A stretch of DNA of 64,000 nucleotides from Segatella hominis (GCF_004535825.1 NZ_SGVY01000007.1:1-64000), one strand, 5' to 3'; numbered from the stretch's first letter, positions 30,071-39,391 are shown. Translations and numbers: made by a program. The notes: generated by a model from the sequence alone, not told the origin.

Positions 30071-30784
30071 CTACAGTTCGTTGTCCTCGCCGCTGCCGTC
30101 CTGTCCTGCGTCGCCCTTATTGTCGCCGCTTGGGTTGGAACCAGTGCCTTGGCTGGTGCCGCCGTTCTGTTCGGTGTTACCTCCTGCAGGAGTGCCACCG
30201 CTTGGGTTAGAGCCACCGCCATCTGAGCTGTCGCCAGGAGTAGTTGGAGTGTTGATGTCCACGTTGGCTTTGCCCTCCTTGATGGCCTTGATGACTGCAG
30301 CCTGAGCGCTACGGCTGGCTACGAGGTTGAATTCTGCATCGGCAATGAGGTTCTTGAACTCAGCGCCAGGCTCCCACTGAACCTTCACATCGGTGATGTT
30401 CTGAGCGGTGAACTTGTCGGCATCCTCAGCGCCCTTGGATGAGAGGAGGATGGAGAAATCGCCGAGATCGCCCAGACGGATTTTCTTGCCTTCGAGGAGT
30501 TGCTCTCTCATGCAATCCACGGTCATGTAGAGAATGGCAGAGATGTCTGCGCGAGAATAGACGCTGCCGTGGCTGGAGATGTGCTTGGCAAACTTCTCGA
30601 TGGTCATCACATCAGAATACTGAGATACGGCGAAGGCATTCTTCTTCTCGGTCTTCACCAGGTTGAGGTCGGTCTGGTCGGGGTTCTTACCCTCTCGTTT
30701 TGCCTGGTTGATACGTGATTTAGCCTGATTGATAGCAAGGAGGTTACTGTTCACTGAGCGCATGGTAATACTGTAGTTAATCAT
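30071..30784 (-). CDS. HU-like DNA-binding protein with disordered Gly/Ser tail
   Basis: A 237-residue protein. Residues about 5-165 resemble the HU/HIG family of Bacteroidetes: a helical start with VMTIEKFAKHISSHG, then SRADISAILYMTVDCMREQLLEGKKIRLGDLGDFSILLSSKG, the HU-like hairpin region, and conserved VQWEPGAEFKNL. The last ~65 residues are a low-complexity Gly/Ser/Asn/Thr/Asp tail. It may shape or bind DNA, but the target is unknown. It is transcribed from a good minus-strand promoter through a ~160-nt leader and followed by the smalltalk gene. Confidence 0.8.
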   Translation of the reverse strand: MINYSITMRSVNSNLLAINQAKSRINQAKREGKNPDQTDLNLVKTEKKNAFAVSQYSDVMTIEKFAKHISSHGSVYSRADISAILYMTVDCMREQLLEGKKIRLGDLGDFSILLSSKGAEDADKFTAQNITDVKVQWEPGAEFKNLIADAEFNLVASRSAQAAVIKAIKEGKANVDINTPTTPGDSSDGGGSNPSGGTPAGGNTEQNGGTSQGTGSNPSGDNKGDAGQDGSGEDNEL

Positions 30785-30951
30785 ACTTTGTGTGTTTTGA
30801 TGGTTGATATTTCAATTCCCCAGAAGCCCCGTTTCTTGCCCTTATTTGGGTCGTTATTGATGTCTGGCGCCTTACATCAATCGAGATTCAAATGTGTCGT
30901 CTGTAAAGACCGACTTTCGGTACAAGAGAAGCTTTCTTTCGATTGCTGGTG

Positions 30952-30983
30952 CAAAGGTACAACAATTTGGAGTTGAAAACAAA
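30952..30983 (-). promoter_or_regulatory. Promoter of the HU-like/smalltalk operon
   Basis: On the minus strand TTTG (30983-30980) and TACCTTTG (30959-30952) are 20 bp apart. The leader to the start codon is about 160 nt and includes TTGATGT/ACATCAA, a small hairpin near 30856-30881. Confidence 0.78.
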
Positions 30984-31132
30984 TTTTTCCGCTACAGATT
31001 TTTTAGGGGTGTCTGTAAGTGTCTGACTGATAGTGTTTTATAACGATATTTCGGAAATCAATTGCTGCATTTTGATAGAATTGGAAGAAAATGAAGGAAG
31101 CGGCTCAGAAATTTCAGAAAAGCGGTCATTTC

Positions 31133-31271
31133 CGGTCATGGTCATTTTCGGTCAAAATCATTTTCGGGGCGCTCGGTCATCCTATAATATAATATAAATA
31201 AATATTTATATTATATTATAGACCATTTTGACCGATTTCATTTTCATTTTGACCGAAAATGACCATGACCG
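31133..31271. repeat. 139-bp palindrome of GGTCATTTTC units with AT-rich centre
   Basis: Perfect 26-bp inverted arms (31133-31158 and 31246-31271) contain repeated GGTCA and TTTTCGGTCA words. The centre (31183-31220) is another palindrome of TATAATATAATATAAA and its complement. Partial copies of the GGTCATTTTC words recur at 31124, 32036-32075 and, as TGACC, 29716-29745. The layout resembles an iteron-type or cruciform origin. Confidence 0.75.
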
Positions 31272-32085
31272 ATTTTGACCGGATTTTGTTTTCTTCATAG
31301 CAAGTGTTTAGTGTATAAGATATAGTTAGAAGTACTTGACTATCAGTGCGTTATATGATTATTGAAACCCTCTTTTTCTCTCCAGAAAAATCTTATTCTT
31401 ATATGCTCCTGTCTCTCAAATTCTAAGAAAATCCATGTTCAATATCCATTTCTTGCCTATCATTTTGTTGTGTTTCTTTACTAAACAGCATTTTGGGTAC
31501 TTGATTTGTGTATTTCTGCTTCATTTTTTCGCCATTTTCGAGGAGTTTAAATCGCAAAAATAGCCTCAAAAATAACTTTTTCCGTTAAAGAAAGCATTAA
31601 ATGTGGTATTATATGATAGTTTGCTAATCTTTGCCCGAATAACAAAAATATAGAACATTCCTAAAGATGATAAATCTTATTGGATAATCTATGGTAAGCA
31701 AATGATTGTAGTTATAAGCTTCAACATCAAGTACTTATACAATATCTGTTTGGAAAGTAGATTCTTCTATAGATAGTTAAGTTTTTAATTTTTTTATGGA
31801 CAAATCGTAAATACAGCGATGCTTACAATTAGAGACGAAGCTATTATAATAGGTATAAAGAAATCTCTATTAAAAGCGTATTTTTCAGCTTATTCTTTCA
31901 CTTATAAGCTCAAAACTGCGTATTTTTTTCACTATAACCCACTTTTTTGAACACTAAAAAATAGTTTTTTAGAGCGAAATCGGTTATTCGCAACTATTCT
32001 GAAATGCTTTGCCAGACTTACAATGTAATATTCCAGTCATTTGGTCAAAGTCATTTTCGGTCATTTTCATTTTCAATTTTCTTCC
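31272..32085. other. Long AT-rich stretch with no gene
   Basis: About 800 bp without a supported ORF, RNA gene or promoter. Short direct repeats of GCGTATTTTT occur near 31878 and 31917. It is probably decayed island DNA. Confidence 0.6.
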
Positions 32086-32190
32086 TTTCACGCCACCATC
32101 CACGGTCACAACGAGTTTTCCGCTAAAGCCTGTCCTTGCTTCGACGTGAAGAAGGAGCTGGCTCCCTATTTTGAGAAAGGAGTGGAATAA
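32086..32190 (+). pseudogene. Relic of an N-acetylmuramoyl-L-alanine amidase gene (3' end)
   Basis: The frame ending at TAA 32188-32190 reads TIHGHNEFSAKACPCFDVKK then ELAPYFEKGVE. The GHNEFSAKACPCFD piece is the conserved C-terminus of amidase_2-type amidases, with the zinc-ligand His and the K-x-CPxFD motif. No upstream amidase sequence is left. Such amidases usually accompany HU-like and smalltalk genes, which lie 1.3-2.2 kb away on the opposite strand. Confidence 0.72.
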
Positions 32191-32196
32191 TCAAGT

Positions 32197-32238
32197 AAAA
32201 AGCGTATGCTCTCATTACGAGGGGCATACGCTTTTTCT
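32197..32238 (+). terminator. Terminator after the amidase relic
   Basis: AAAAAGCGTATGC (32197-32209) pairs perfectly with GCATACGCTTTTT (32224-32236). Confidence 0.87.
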
Positions 32239-32301
32239 GGTCTATATCCTATGTATTTTCTCTAATTCAATCACTTTTAGGACAATTAATTGCGGTTATA
32301 T

Positions 32302-32332
32302 TTTGTTTTTTGACTAAATAAATGTACCTTTG
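32302..32332 (+). promoter_or_regulatory. Promoter of trpS
   Basis: TTTG (32302-32305) and TACCTTTG (32325-32332) are 19 bp apart, 26 bp before the trpS start. Confidence 0.8.
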
Positions 32333-32358
32333 CAGGCAAAAACATAAATTGTAAGTAA

Positions 32359-33447
32359 ATGGGAAAGATTATATTGACGGGAGACCGTCCTACTGGTAAA
32401 CTCCACTTGGGTCATTATATCGGTTCGCTTCAGCGACGTGTGCAGCTGCAGAATGCTGGCGACTTCGACAAAATGTTTGTGTTCATGGCTGATGTTCAGG
32501 CACTGACTGACAACGCTGATAACCCTGAGAAGATTAGACAGAATATCACTGAGGTGGCTCTCGACTACCTTTCTGCTGGTCTTGATCCACAGAAATGTAC
32601 TCTCTATATCCAGAGTATGATTCCGGAATTGGCTGAGTTGACTACCTACTTGATGAACCTCATCTCTGTATCTCGCGTGCAGAGAAATCCTACCGTGAAG
32701 ACGGAAATCAAGATGCGTAACTTCGAGGCGAATATCCCATTGGGCTTCTTCTGCTATCCTGTGAGCCAGGCTGCCGATATTACTGCCTTCAAGGCTACTA
32801 CCGTTCCTGCTGGTGAGGACCAGGAGCCTATGCTGGAGGTGACTCGTGAACTGGTGCGCCGATTCAATCAGATCTATGCGCCTGTATTGGTGGAACCTGA
32901 GATCCTGCTCCCTGAAAATGCGGTTTGCCGTCGCCTTCCTGGTACCGATGGTAAGGAGAAGATGAGCAAGAGTTTGGGCAACTGCATCTATCTGAGCGAT
33001 GATGAGAAGACTGTTTGGAAGAAGGTGAAGAAGATGTCGAATGGTGAGCCTCGCATGAGCATGGAGGAGCCTGGACATTTGGAGGGCAATGCCGTGTTCA
33101 CCTACATGGAGGCTTTCTCTACTGATGAGGACTTCGCTGAGTTCTGGCCTGAATTCAAATCTCTCGATGAACTGAAGGAGCAGTATGTGAAGGGTGGTAT
33201 CGGTGATGGTACTTGCAAGAAGTTCTTGAACAGTGTGCTCAACAAGATGCTCGACCCTATCCGTGCCCGCCGTCATGAGTTTGAGCAGGATATTCCTGAG
33301 GTGTTCAATATCCTGAAGAAGGGTAGTGAGGATGCGCGTGAATTTGCTGCGCAGACAATGGATGAGGTGCGCAAGGCTATGCGTATCGACTACTTCAGTG
33401 ATGCTGCCTATATTGAGGAGCAGGCTGCGAAATATAGAATTAAATGA
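32359..33447 (+). CDS. trpS: Tryptophanyl-tRNA synthetase
   Basis: A 362-residue class I synthetase charging tRNA-Trp. N-terminal TGDRPTGKLHLGHYIGSL contains the HIGH-type motif (HLGH), GEDQEPMLEVTREL is the family mid-motif, and KEKMSKSLGN is the KMSKS loop. Length is slightly longer than the ~330 typical of compact forms but normal in this phylum. The promoter is its own. A GAGAAATGA repeat abuts the stop codon and is followed by a terminator. Confidence 0.96.
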   Translation: MGKIILTGDRPTGKLHLGHYIGSLQRRVQLQNAGDFDKMFVFMADVQALTDNADNPEKIRQNITEVALDYLSAGLDPQKCTLYIQSMIPELAELTTYLMNLISVSRVQRNPTVKTEIKMRNFEANIPLGFFCYPVSQAADITAFKATTVPAGEDQEPMLEVTRELVRRFNQIYAPVLVEPEILLPENAVCRRLPGTDGKEKMSKSLGNCIYLSDDEKTVWKKVKKMSNGEPRMSMEEPGHLEGNAVFTYMEAFSTDEDFAEFWPEFKSLDELKEQYVKGGIGDGTCKKFLNSVLNKMLDPIRARRHEFEQDIPEVFNILKKGSEDAREFAAQTMDEVRKAMRIDYFSDAAYIEEQAAKYRIK

Positions 33448-33478
33448 GAAATTACAAATTAGAAATGAGAAATGAAAA
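33443..33478 (+). repeat. GAGAAATTA dispersed repeat copy
   Basis: GAGAAATTACAAATTAGAAA followed by TGAGAAATGA overlaps the trpS stop codon region. Confidence 0.6.
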
Positions 33479-33479
33479 G

Positions 33480-33517
33480 GCAAAAGTTATCGTCAGCTGG
33501 TAACTTTTGTCTTTTTT
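33480..33517 (+). terminator. Terminator after trpS
   Basis: GCAAAAGTTA pairs with TAACTTTTGT around a short loop, followed by CTTTTTT. Confidence 0.85.
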
Positions 33518-33593
33518 ATATTATTATGATATGTTTTTAACGCAAAAAACAAAATAATTTCTTTTCTTATCCTTTGTTCTCGCTTTTTTTTCT

Positions 33594-33601
33594 TATTTTT
33601 G
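33594..33601 (+). promoter_or_regulatory. -7 element for the transglutaminase-domain gene pair
   Basis: TATTTTTG with a TTTG 17 bp upstream (33573-33576), 32 bp before the start codon. Confidence 0.65.
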
Positions 33602-33632
33602 CAAACAGAATAAATAAAAGAAGCAGAGTATA

Positions 33633-35486
33633 ATGAAAATGAGAAAAATGCTCCAATACAGACTTGCAGATTTAGATAGTATGCTGGTATTGCTCTTCGC
33701 TTTTTTGCAACCCATCTCGGCTCAAAAAGCTGATGACAATGTGCATATATTGCAATGCAATGATAGATACGTCTTCAAAACAGATGACGCAGGTAAGACG
33801 ATTGTTGTTAACACTACGGATTATGAGTATGGTGTAACCCAATATTCCGCTATAGTTCAACCATGTGCTTATTACGGAGAGTTTATTCGTTTGGACAAGG
33901 CACAGTGTAAGGGGTATGCACAATATAAGTCAGCCATTCCTCGTAATGTCTTTTACGATGATACCAAGATTTGCTACTTTAGCTATCAGATTCCAAAGGT
34001 TGGCAAGACTCTGAAGGCTTCTTTTACTAGAACCTATCTCAATCCTATTTATTTCACAACTATTCCTTTGTGTGAAGCTAATTATGTAGAGCATAAGAAG
34101 ATAGAGGTAATCAAGCCAAAAGCCTTCCAGCAGTTTCGGATAAAAGAATATAATCTTCCTGCTGGTATAGAGAAAAGTACTACATGTAATGCAGAGGGAG
34201 ATTCCGTTTTTACTTATGTGATTCATTCCTTACCTGCACAGCTGATAGAACCTAATTCTCCATCTTGGGGATATAGTGTTCCTCATCTCTTGGTGTTGGG
34301 AGCATTCCAAAGTCTGCAAGATATGTTTGTCTGGTCTCATCAGTTGGCTAATGTGGATTGCTCTATTCCTAATCAAGAAGAAATACTAAGAGAGATACAG
34401 AAAGGGGCAAAAAACGATTATGACAAGATAGCCAATACTTATGCCTGGGTACAGCAGAATATCAGATATTTGGCTTTTGAGGCAGGCATTTCTGCCCATC
34501 AACCGGCAACACCTGCTGAAACTATTCGTAAGCGTTATGGTGATTGCAAGGCTATGGCTCTTTTGCTCAAAACCTTGCTCAAGGCTCAAGGCTTTGATGC
34601 TCGTCAAACGGATATAGGGACATGGGATGTACCTTATTCTTTGCAGGAAAATCCTTCTATTGCATCTATTGATCATGCGATATGTACGGTTTTCTATCAG
34701 GGAAAGCCATATTATCTGGATGCTACGAATCCATATATTCCTTTAGGCTATGTGCCAGACAATATACAAGGAAGGATGGCTTTGGTAGAAGACGCAGATA
34801 GCTTTCGTATGAATAAGTTACCTGAGCTGGCTGCTGATTCTTGCTTTTCTTCTATAACATATCAGGCAACCTTAGAATCTGGGGATGATGGAAACTACGA
34901 TATAAAGGGAAAATTGTACTCTAAATGGAAGGGCGATATGAAGTCTTGGATATTAGTGGGGAATGACGCTACGGCACAAGATGAAAAAGAGAAGGCCTTG
35001 GTGGCAGCGATGGGGATTGATGAACGATTGGATAAGATTGGGGATATAGTGATGACGGGAAATCGTCCTCAGGATGAGTCTTTGAATATCACTGCTTTTT
35101 TTATGAAAAAGGGAGCTGGGCAACTGGTTGACGGTAGTGTTTATTTAGATGTCAATCTCGATGAGAGCCTTTTTCTGACTCCAGTGGATACAACCAAACG
35201 GGTTTCCGATTACATGATAAGTATGAAAGTCAAAAATGTGCGTAAGGTCAGTCTCTCTATACCAAAAGGTATGCGTGTGCAGGAACTCCCTGCTCCTTTT
35301 GCGTCGCATTCCCATTGGGCTGACTTGTCTTGTACGTTTTCCAAACAAGGCAATCGTGTCGTCATGAAAAAGGAATATGTTATCAAGAACAGGCGAGTAG
35401 CCTTGAAGGATATTCCGGCATGGAACAAAATGGTTTCCGAATGGAATGATGCCTGCAATCAGCAAGTAGTTATATTAACAAAATAA
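33633..35486 (+). CDS. Exported DUF3857-type protein with transglutaminase-like domain
   Basis: A 617-residue protein with a signal peptide (MLVLLFAFLQPISAQ, about 17-31; an internal Met17 start is possible). A beta-rich N-domain of DUF3857 type is followed by a transglutaminase-like domain with an apparently complete triad: Cys in RYGDCKAMALLL, His in SIDHAICTVF and Asp in YYLDATNPY. Such domains in this phylum are thought to act as proteases or cross-linkers, substrate unknown. It lies 28 bp before a longer paralogue lacking the triad. Confidence 0.8.
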   Translation: MKMRKMLQYRLADLDSMLVLLFAFLQPISAQKADDNVHILQCNDRYVFKTDDAGKTIVVNTTDYEYGVTQYSAIVQPCAYYGEFIRLDKAQCKGYAQYKSAIPRNVFYDDTKICYFSYQIPKVGKTLKASFTRTYLNPIYFTTIPLCEANYVEHKKIEVIKPKAFQQFRIKEYNLPAGIEKSTTCNAEGDSVFTYVIHSLPAQLIEPNSPSWGYSVPHLLVLGAFQSLQDMFVWSHQLANVDCSIPNQEEILREIQKGAKNDYDKIANTYAWVQQNIRYLAFEAGISAHQPATPAETIRKRYGDCKAMALLLKTLLKAQGFDARQTDIGTWDVPYSLQENPSIASIDHAICTVFYQGKPYYLDATNPYIPLGYVPDNIQGRMALVEDADSFRMNKLPELAADSCFSSITYQATLESGDDGNYDIKGKLYSKWKGDMKSWILVGNDATAQDEKEKALVAAMGIDERLDKIGDIVMTGNRPQDESLNITAFFMKKGAGQLVDGSVYLDVNLDESLFLTPVDTTKRVSDYMISMKVKNVRKVSLSIPKGMRVQELPAPFASHSHWADLSCTFSKQGNRVVMKKEYVIKNRRVALKDIPAWNKMVSEWNDACNQQVVILTK

Positions 35487-35514
35487 GTAATTGATATTTT
35501 AAAAGGTTGAGATT

Positions 35515-37665
35515 ATGAAGAATGTAAGAATGGCGGGAGTTGCTTTCTTCTTATTGATGATGCAACTCGTATGTTTGTCGGTTAAGGCCGACAACAAGGC
35601 TGATTATCTCAAGTTGGCGCAAAAAGTACGCCAGGAAGTATGGGACAATACGCCTGTTGATTTCAAGAAACGTGCTGTGCCCGAGAAATTCAAGAAGAAA
35701 TCGGCGGTGATTCTATCTTATTACAAGGAACTGAGTACCGATTACTATCGCAAGGCTACGACAGAGTTGTTTATCAGTGGAAGACTGACACGCCAGATAG
35801 ATTGCGAGGATATGGAGCGTATGCTGATACAAATCAACGACAAGAAAGCCCTGAAGGACTATTCAGAATTCTCTTTTCTTACAAAATCGAAGAAATGGCT
35901 GGGCGGATATCATCATACGACCAATACCATCTTGGGAATTCGTGTGTTGAAGAAAGACGGCACGGTGCAGGTGGTGGATTTCGACGATTACGTAGATGTG
36001 AAGGAAGGTAAGAAAGGCAAGGAACTCAGTCAGAAGATTGCGGTGCCAGGTTTGGAGATTGGCGACTGTATTGATGTCTTTTCGTTAGACCAGATAGACA
36101 CTCAGGAACAGCAGTTGGATCCGTTTGTATTTTTCTTGCGCCAAAGTGAGCCAGTGCTCTATAGCCGTATTCATTGTGTGTTAGATCAGAGTCTTGCCAC
36201 AGTTTATCGTTCCATGAATGGTGCTCCCGAGTTTAAGCAGACAACGGATAAGGACAAGAATGCCGTGCTCGACCTGACTATGGACCAGCCTGTGGATGCA
36301 GAACCTTCCGTATGGTACAATGCAACCGTTCAGTCGCCTTACATCATGATGTTTATTACTCCTACCAAGACCAAGACGGTCATCGTAGAGAAGGCCATGC
36401 GCCAGAAGGGTGTTCGTGCCAATCCGGATGTGGCACCTATTCTGCAGGATGACTGGAAACTGATGAAATCTTATGTGTCTAAGGGGGGATATTCTCCTGC
36501 AGGTCTTCCTAGTACGTATAAGAGCGTCTTCAAGTCTGCCAAAAAAGAGGGGATGTCTGCCGAGGAGAAAGCTGACCGTATTTATTCTTTTGAGTATGTT
36601 AGTAGTGGATCTTCTCAGAGGGCTTTTAATACAGTGGCTAATTATTTGCGTAAATTGGGCGTGGAAATAGAAATGGGCATTACCACTCCGTTTGGTGCAT
36701 TGCCTGTTGATAAACTGATTAATTATAATTCTACATCTTGGTTCTTCCGTCTCAAGGGAACTAACTTGTATTATTTCCCTGGTACTTATCCTAAGGTTGC
36801 TTCCGAGATACCTTATATATATCAAGGAAGAAAGGCGTATATGCAAGATTCCGAGGAACAAATAACGATACCTGTGAGTCAAGCTGAAGACAATAAGTCG
36901 GTGAATGATATGGTGGTTAAACTTGATGGTACTAAACTTGATATCAGTAGGAAGGTAACTTATTCGGGTGAACAGAAAATGTACGGTCAGTCTTTGGTGA
37001 GTCCTGATAACACGCTTTTTGGTTCAAGCCAACTTGAAGCTTATTGGCGATATTTGAAATACGACGACAAAGATCCGTACTCTTGTTATACTAAGAAGGA
37101 ATCTGCTGAATTAAAAGGAGCTTTCAATGAATATCAGAAAAATGCCATAGATCCGTTTAAGGCTGAAATCAGTAGTTATCACGATGGTGATCCTGTGCAA
37201 GTCGGTGGCTATGGAGTAGATTGCGTGGGAATCCGTCGAGATAGTTCTAACTTTGTTTATCATGTAGATTATGTGATGGATGGAATGGTGAAACGCGCTG
37301 GAAATAACTATTTGTTGTCGGTAGGTAAGTTAATAGGAAGTTCGATGAAAATAGAAGGCAAGGATCGAGAGCGTATCGATGATGTTTGGCGCAAGATGGC
37401 GTTTGTTGATGAATGGAATATAGAGATTCCGTTGCCGAAAGGATATAAGGTCTCTGCTGAAGCATTAAAGAAGATTGAGACTTCGGTGGCTAATGAGTGT
37501 GGAGAATTCACGGTTAAGGCTACCGCTGGAAATGAAAGTGTAAAAGTGTATGTGCGCAAATGTTTTGCTCATAGAGTGGAACCTGTCTCAAACTGGAGCA
37601 AACTGTTGGCTTTGGTTGACGCTTGTAGCGCTTTCGCTGATAAGCAGATGGTAATAGCGAAATGA
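35515..37665 (+). CDS. Exported DUF3857-like protein with degenerate transglutaminase fold
   Basis: A 716-residue exported protein (signal peptide ending near SVKA). Its layout parallels the upstream gene product, but where the latter has GDCKA this one has SSGSSQRAFNT, and YYLDATNPY is replaced by YYFPGTYP. I see no catalytic Cys-His-Asp. It probably has the same fold without activity and may be a partner or decoy. It is 28 bp downstream, so co-transcribed. Confidence 0.65.
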   Translation: MKNVRMAGVAFFLLMMQLVCLSVKADNKADYLKLAQKVRQEVWDNTPVDFKKRAVPEKFKKKSAVILSYYKELSTDYYRKATTELFISGRLTRQIDCEDMERMLIQINDKKALKDYSEFSFLTKSKKWLGGYHHTTNTILGIRVLKKDGTVQVVDFDDYVDVKEGKKGKELSQKIAVPGLEIGDCIDVFSLDQIDTQEQQLDPFVFFLRQSEPVLYSRIHCVLDQSLATVYRSMNGAPEFKQTTDKDKNAVLDLTMDQPVDAEPSVWYNATVQSPYIMMFITPTKTKTVIVEKAMRQKGVRANPDVAPILQDDWKLMKSYVSKGGYSPAGLPSTYKSVFKSAKKEGMSAEEKADRIYSFEYVSSGSSQRAFNTVANYLRKLGVEIEMGITTPFGALPVDKLINYNSTSWFFRLKGTNLYYFPGTYPKVASEIPYIYQGRKAYMQDSEEQITIPVSQAEDNKSVNDMVVKLDGTKLDISRKVTYSGEQKMYGQSLVSPDNTLFGSSQLEAYWRYLKYDDKDPYSCYTKKESAELKGAFNEYQKNAIDPFKAEISSYHDGDPVQVGGYGVDCVGIRRDSSNFVYHVDYVMDGMVKRAGNNYLLSVGKLIGSSMKIEGKDRERIDDVWRKMAFVDEWNIEIPLPKGYKVSAEALKKIETSVANECGEFTVKATAGNESVKVYVRKCFAHRVEPVSNWSKLLALVDACSAFADKQMVIAK

Positions 37666-37756
37666 ATGTAAGTTTATTGAGTATATTTTTAAATTCTGAA
37701 AGAGGTGGTTACAGCTTGAAGGTCATATACCAGTAAAACTAAATGAGGTTTAAAAA

Positions 37757-39049
37757 TTGAAAAAGGTGAATAAACGAATATTGCAATTAGCGGTACCGTC
37801 GATAATATCCAATATCACGGTGCCGCTTTTGGGTTTGGTAGATGTCGCCATCGTCGGACATATCGGCGATGCGGCTTATATCGGTGCCATTGCCGTGGGA
37901 TCGATGCTCTTCAATGTCATCTACTGGCTGTTCGGCTTTCTGCGGATGGGAACCAGCGGAATGACTTCGCAGGCTTTGGGCAGGAGAGACTTGGCGGAAG
38001 TGATGAGGCTCTTGGTGCGCTCCTTAGGCATCGGTGTGGGGATAGGTCTGCTCTTCTTCGTGCTCCAGAAATGGCTCATAGGGGGTGGTCTCTGGGCAAT
38101 GTCGCCAGAGGCTGATGTCGTGGAACTTGCCCGCAGATACTGCTATGTCTGCATCTGGGGTGCTCCTGCCGTATTGGGTCTGTATGGGTTTACGGGATGG
38201 TATATCGGTATGCAGAACACCCGTATTCCGATGATGGTTTCGCTGACGCAGAATGTAGTGAATATCATCGCTTCTCTGCTGCTGGTCTTCGTGGGCAAGA
38301 TGACGGTGGAGGGCGTGGCGCTCGGTACGGTCATCGCCCAATGGTGGGGTTTCCTCATGGCGTGTCTGCTTTTCCGTCTTCATTATCGCCGGTTGGGCAA
38401 GTATGATTTCCGACAACATCTCTTAGCTGCGGAACCGCTCAAACGGTTTTTCTCGCTCAACAGGGACATCTTTCTCCGCACGGTGTGTCTGGTGGCTGTC
38501 AACCTCTTCTTCACGGCGGCTGGTTCCAGGGAGAGTACCTTGGTATTGGCGGTGAACACCCTGCTGATGACGCTCTTCACCATCTTTTCCTACTTCATGG
38601 ATGGTTTTGCCTACGCTGCTGAAGCCCTGAGTGGCAAGTATTACGGGGCTAAGAACATGGTGGCCTTTCGGGAAGTGGTGCGCAGGACGATGGGCTTCGG
38701 GTTAGCGGTGGCTGCGGGGTTCACCTTATTATATATGATAGGAGGAGAAAACTTCCTTGCGCTCCTGACGGATGATGAGCGGGTGATAACGGCTGCGGGT
38801 GATTACTTCTGGTGGGCGGTTCTGATTCCCTTAGCTGGAATGGCGGCCTTTGTCTTCGATGGCATCTTCGTGGGCATCACTCAGTCGAAGTCGATGCTCT
38901 GTTCTACTGCCATCGCTTCGGCTTCCTTCTTTGCCCTGTTTTTCATCCTGCATCCGCTGATGGGCAATCATGCCCTGTGGCTGGCTTTCATCATTTATCT
39001 CGTTTTGCGTGGCATCGTACTGTATATAATCTACCAAAATAAAATGTAG
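37757..39049 (+). CDS. MATE-family efflux transporter (DinF-like)
   Basis: A 430-residue protein with about 12 hydrophobic segments and MATE signatures: N-terminal LAVPSIISNITVPLLGLVDVAIVGHIG and the repeat-half motif near 240. MATE proteins export cationic drugs or metabolites with Na+ or H+. No ATG precedes the first helix. TTG 37757 or GTG 37766 must start the protein. The gene is visibly more GC-rich than its neighbours. It follows the transglutaminase pair by 91 bp and ends in a terminator. Confidence 0.9.
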   Translation: MKKVNKRILQLAVPSIISNITVPLLGLVDVAIVGHIGDAAYIGAIAVGSMLFNVIYWLFGFLRMGTSGMTSQALGRRDLAEVMRLLVRSLGIGVGIGLLFFVLQKWLIGGGLWAMSPEADVVELARRYCYVCIWGAPAVLGLYGFTGWYIGMQNTRIPMMVSLTQNVVNIIASLLLVFVGKMTVEGVALGTVIAQWWGFLMACLLFRLHYRRLGKYDFRQHLLAAEPLKRFFSLNRDIFLRTVCLVAVNLFFTAAGSRESTLVLAVNTLLMTLFTIFSYFMDGFAYAAEALSGKYYGAKNMVAFREVVRRTMGFGLAVAAGFTLLYMIGGENFLALLTDDERVITAAGDYFWWAVLIPLAGMAAFVFDGIFVGITQSKSMLCSTAIASASFFALFFILHPLMGNHALWLAFIIYLVLRGIVLYIIYQNKM

Positions 39050-39077
39050 AAATATCGGATATTATTCTTGAAAAATT

Positions 39078-39106
39078 GCACACTAAAAAGTAGTGTGCGC
39101 ATTTTT
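39078..39106 (+). terminator. Terminator after the MATE gene
   Basis: GCACACTA pairs with TAGTGTGC, followed by GCATTTTTT. Confidence 0.8.
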
Positions 39107-39172
39107 TAAGAAAATCAACATTAATATAGTTTAAATCTTCCGCTTTTATTCTTTTTCTTAGCTGAAATTTAG

Positions 39173-39180
39173 TACTTTCG
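39173..39180 (+). promoter_or_regulatory. Near-consensus -7 element for the oxoacid oxidoreductase operon
   Basis: TACTTTCG differs from TAnnTTTG by one base and lies 31 bp before the TPR gene. Confidence 0.45.
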
Positions 39181-39211
39181 CAGCGTAAAACTTTAAAAAT
39201 AAATAGAGTAA

Positions 39212-39391
39212 ATGAAAGCAGAAGATTATTATCAACAAGGTAACGCCTGGCGCAAGCAAGGCGACTTTAGGCGTGCCATCGACTGTTATCTGGAGGCCAT
39301 TGCGCTCGATCCGGAGAGTCCTGCCGTGGCTGCCAAGGAGATGCTGGATGATATCATGAGCTTCTATTGCAAGGACTACTACAATCCATAA
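39212..39391 (+). CDS. Small TPR protein
   Basis: A 59-residue protein, MKAEDYYQQGNAWRKQGDFR then RAIDCYLEAIALDPES, a single tetratricopeptide repeat followed by a short helix (AAKEMLDDIMSFYCKDYYNP). It should be a small helical adaptor. It lies 68 bp before the ferredoxin subunit and appears to be the first gene of the 2-oxoacid:ferredoxin oxidoreductase operon, suggesting a role in its assembly, which is inference. Confidence 0.82.
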   Translation: MKAEDYYQQGNAWRKQGDFRRAIDCYLEAIALDPESPAVAAKEMLDDIMSFYCKDYYNP

